Shown one piece after another: positions 7,120 through 7,286 of a DNA stretch of 7,286 nucleotides. The notes under the pieces are model-generated. The model was not told the origin of the DNA. It worked only from the letters and a program-made list of their open reading frames with translations, and ran no database searches. The DNA lies in the NCBI GenBank assembly GCA_047632435.1, contig JBLICU010000141.1, positions 1-7,286 on the forward strand. Direction: 5' to 3'. Each line of letters starts with the position of its first letter. Position 1 is the first letter of the stretch. The position numbers and the translations under genes were made by a program. The DNA is from JAMZMI01 sp047632435 (GTDB lineage Bacteria > Bacteroidota > Bacteroidia > Cytophagales > Cyclobacteriaceae).

Positions 7120-7134
7120 TGTAAATGAATTACA
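7120..7134. repeat. Short perfect inverted repeat between regulator and copA
   Basis: TGTAA (7120-7124) and TTACA (7130-7134) form perfect 5-bp arms around ATGAA. The repeat lies just downstream of the regulator's stop and about 45 bp upstream of the copA start. It might be a binding site, but arms this short occur often by chance in AT-rich DNA. No convincing TAnnTTTG promoter was seen in the 63-bp gap. Confidence 0.2.
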
Positions 7135-7138
7135 TGAT

Positions 7139-7286
7139 TTACACCTTATCGATTGGCTTTCTCACACCATTTTTCTTGAAGGTACTGGGAGTCATACCTG
7201 TAACTTTCTTGAATTGGCCGCTTAGATGAGCCACACTACTATAATCGAGTCGATTGGCGATTTCTGAGAGGTTGAGTTCGTCATAA
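7139..7286 (-). CDS. AraC-family transcriptional regulator (C-terminal fragment; 5' end beyond window)
   Basis: Only the last 48 codons and the stop (7139-7141) are visible; the N-terminus lies off the right edge. The fragment is the second helix-turn-helix of an AraC/XylS DNA-binding domain: LNLSEIANRLDYSSVAHLSG (visible residues 4-23) with the standard I-A-x-x-L-x-Y-x-S turn, then QFKKVTGMTPSTFKK (24-38) matching the family signature F-K-x-x-x-G-x-T-P-x-x-(F/Y)-(K/R). The tail (VRKPIDKV, 41-48) closely matches, from memory, regulators found upstream of copA in Bacteroidota that carry an N-terminal heavy-metal-associated-like domain. By that resemblance this is probably the copper-responsive regulator of the copA cluster (inference; the sensor half is not in view). 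It lies 63 bp upstream of copA on the same strand. Confidence 0.88.
   Translation of the reverse strand, partial: YDELNLSEIANRLDYSSVAHLSGQFKKVTGMTPSTFKKNGVRKPIDKV

Overview
The window looks like a chromosomal segment of a Bacteroidota bacterium, probably a marine Cytophagales relative. This rests on protein style (AraC-type regulator next to copA, SulP of the kind often found beside carbonic anhydrases, a Bacteroidota-type protein of unknown function, a TPR protein ending in a typical C-terminal helix), AT-rich intergenic DNA, start codons mostly lacking a good Shine-Dalgarno sequence, and one Bacteroidota-like promoter (TTTTG, 19 nt, TATATTTC). The genus is not determined. No rRNA, tRNA, CRISPR array, insertion sequence or phage module was seen.

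Left part (1-1229, minus): the first 409 codons of a SulP-family anion transporter, cut by the window edge. A 285-bp AT-rich divergent region follows (1230-1514). It holds a near-perfect 9-bp inverted repeat around a G-rich loop and a candidate promoter for the rightward genes.

Middle part (1515-3549, plus): a 266-aa protein of unknown function, then a secreted or periplasmic TPR protein. The TPR gene converges with the next block, with only 5 bp between the two stop codons.

Right part (3555-7286, minus): a head-to-tail block whose transcription order is AraC-type regulator (C-terminus only), copA copper-exporting P1B-ATPase, NTF2/SnoaL-like protein, YfiT/DinB-family protein, and small CBU_0592-like membrane protein. 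Gaps are 63, 26, 21 and 0 bp. The last four genes are very likely one transcription unit, and the regulator probably controls it or belongs to it. The inferred theme is copper efflux. The YfiT-like protein, from a family of thiol S-transferases, may link metal stress to low-molecular-weight thiol chemistry. The roles of the NTF2-like and CBU_0592-like proteins are unknown.

Nothing here is clearly a new defence or mobile system. The items most worth checking are the copA-linked accessory genes, the truncated regulator, the uncharacterised 266-aa family and the inverted repeat in the divergent region.
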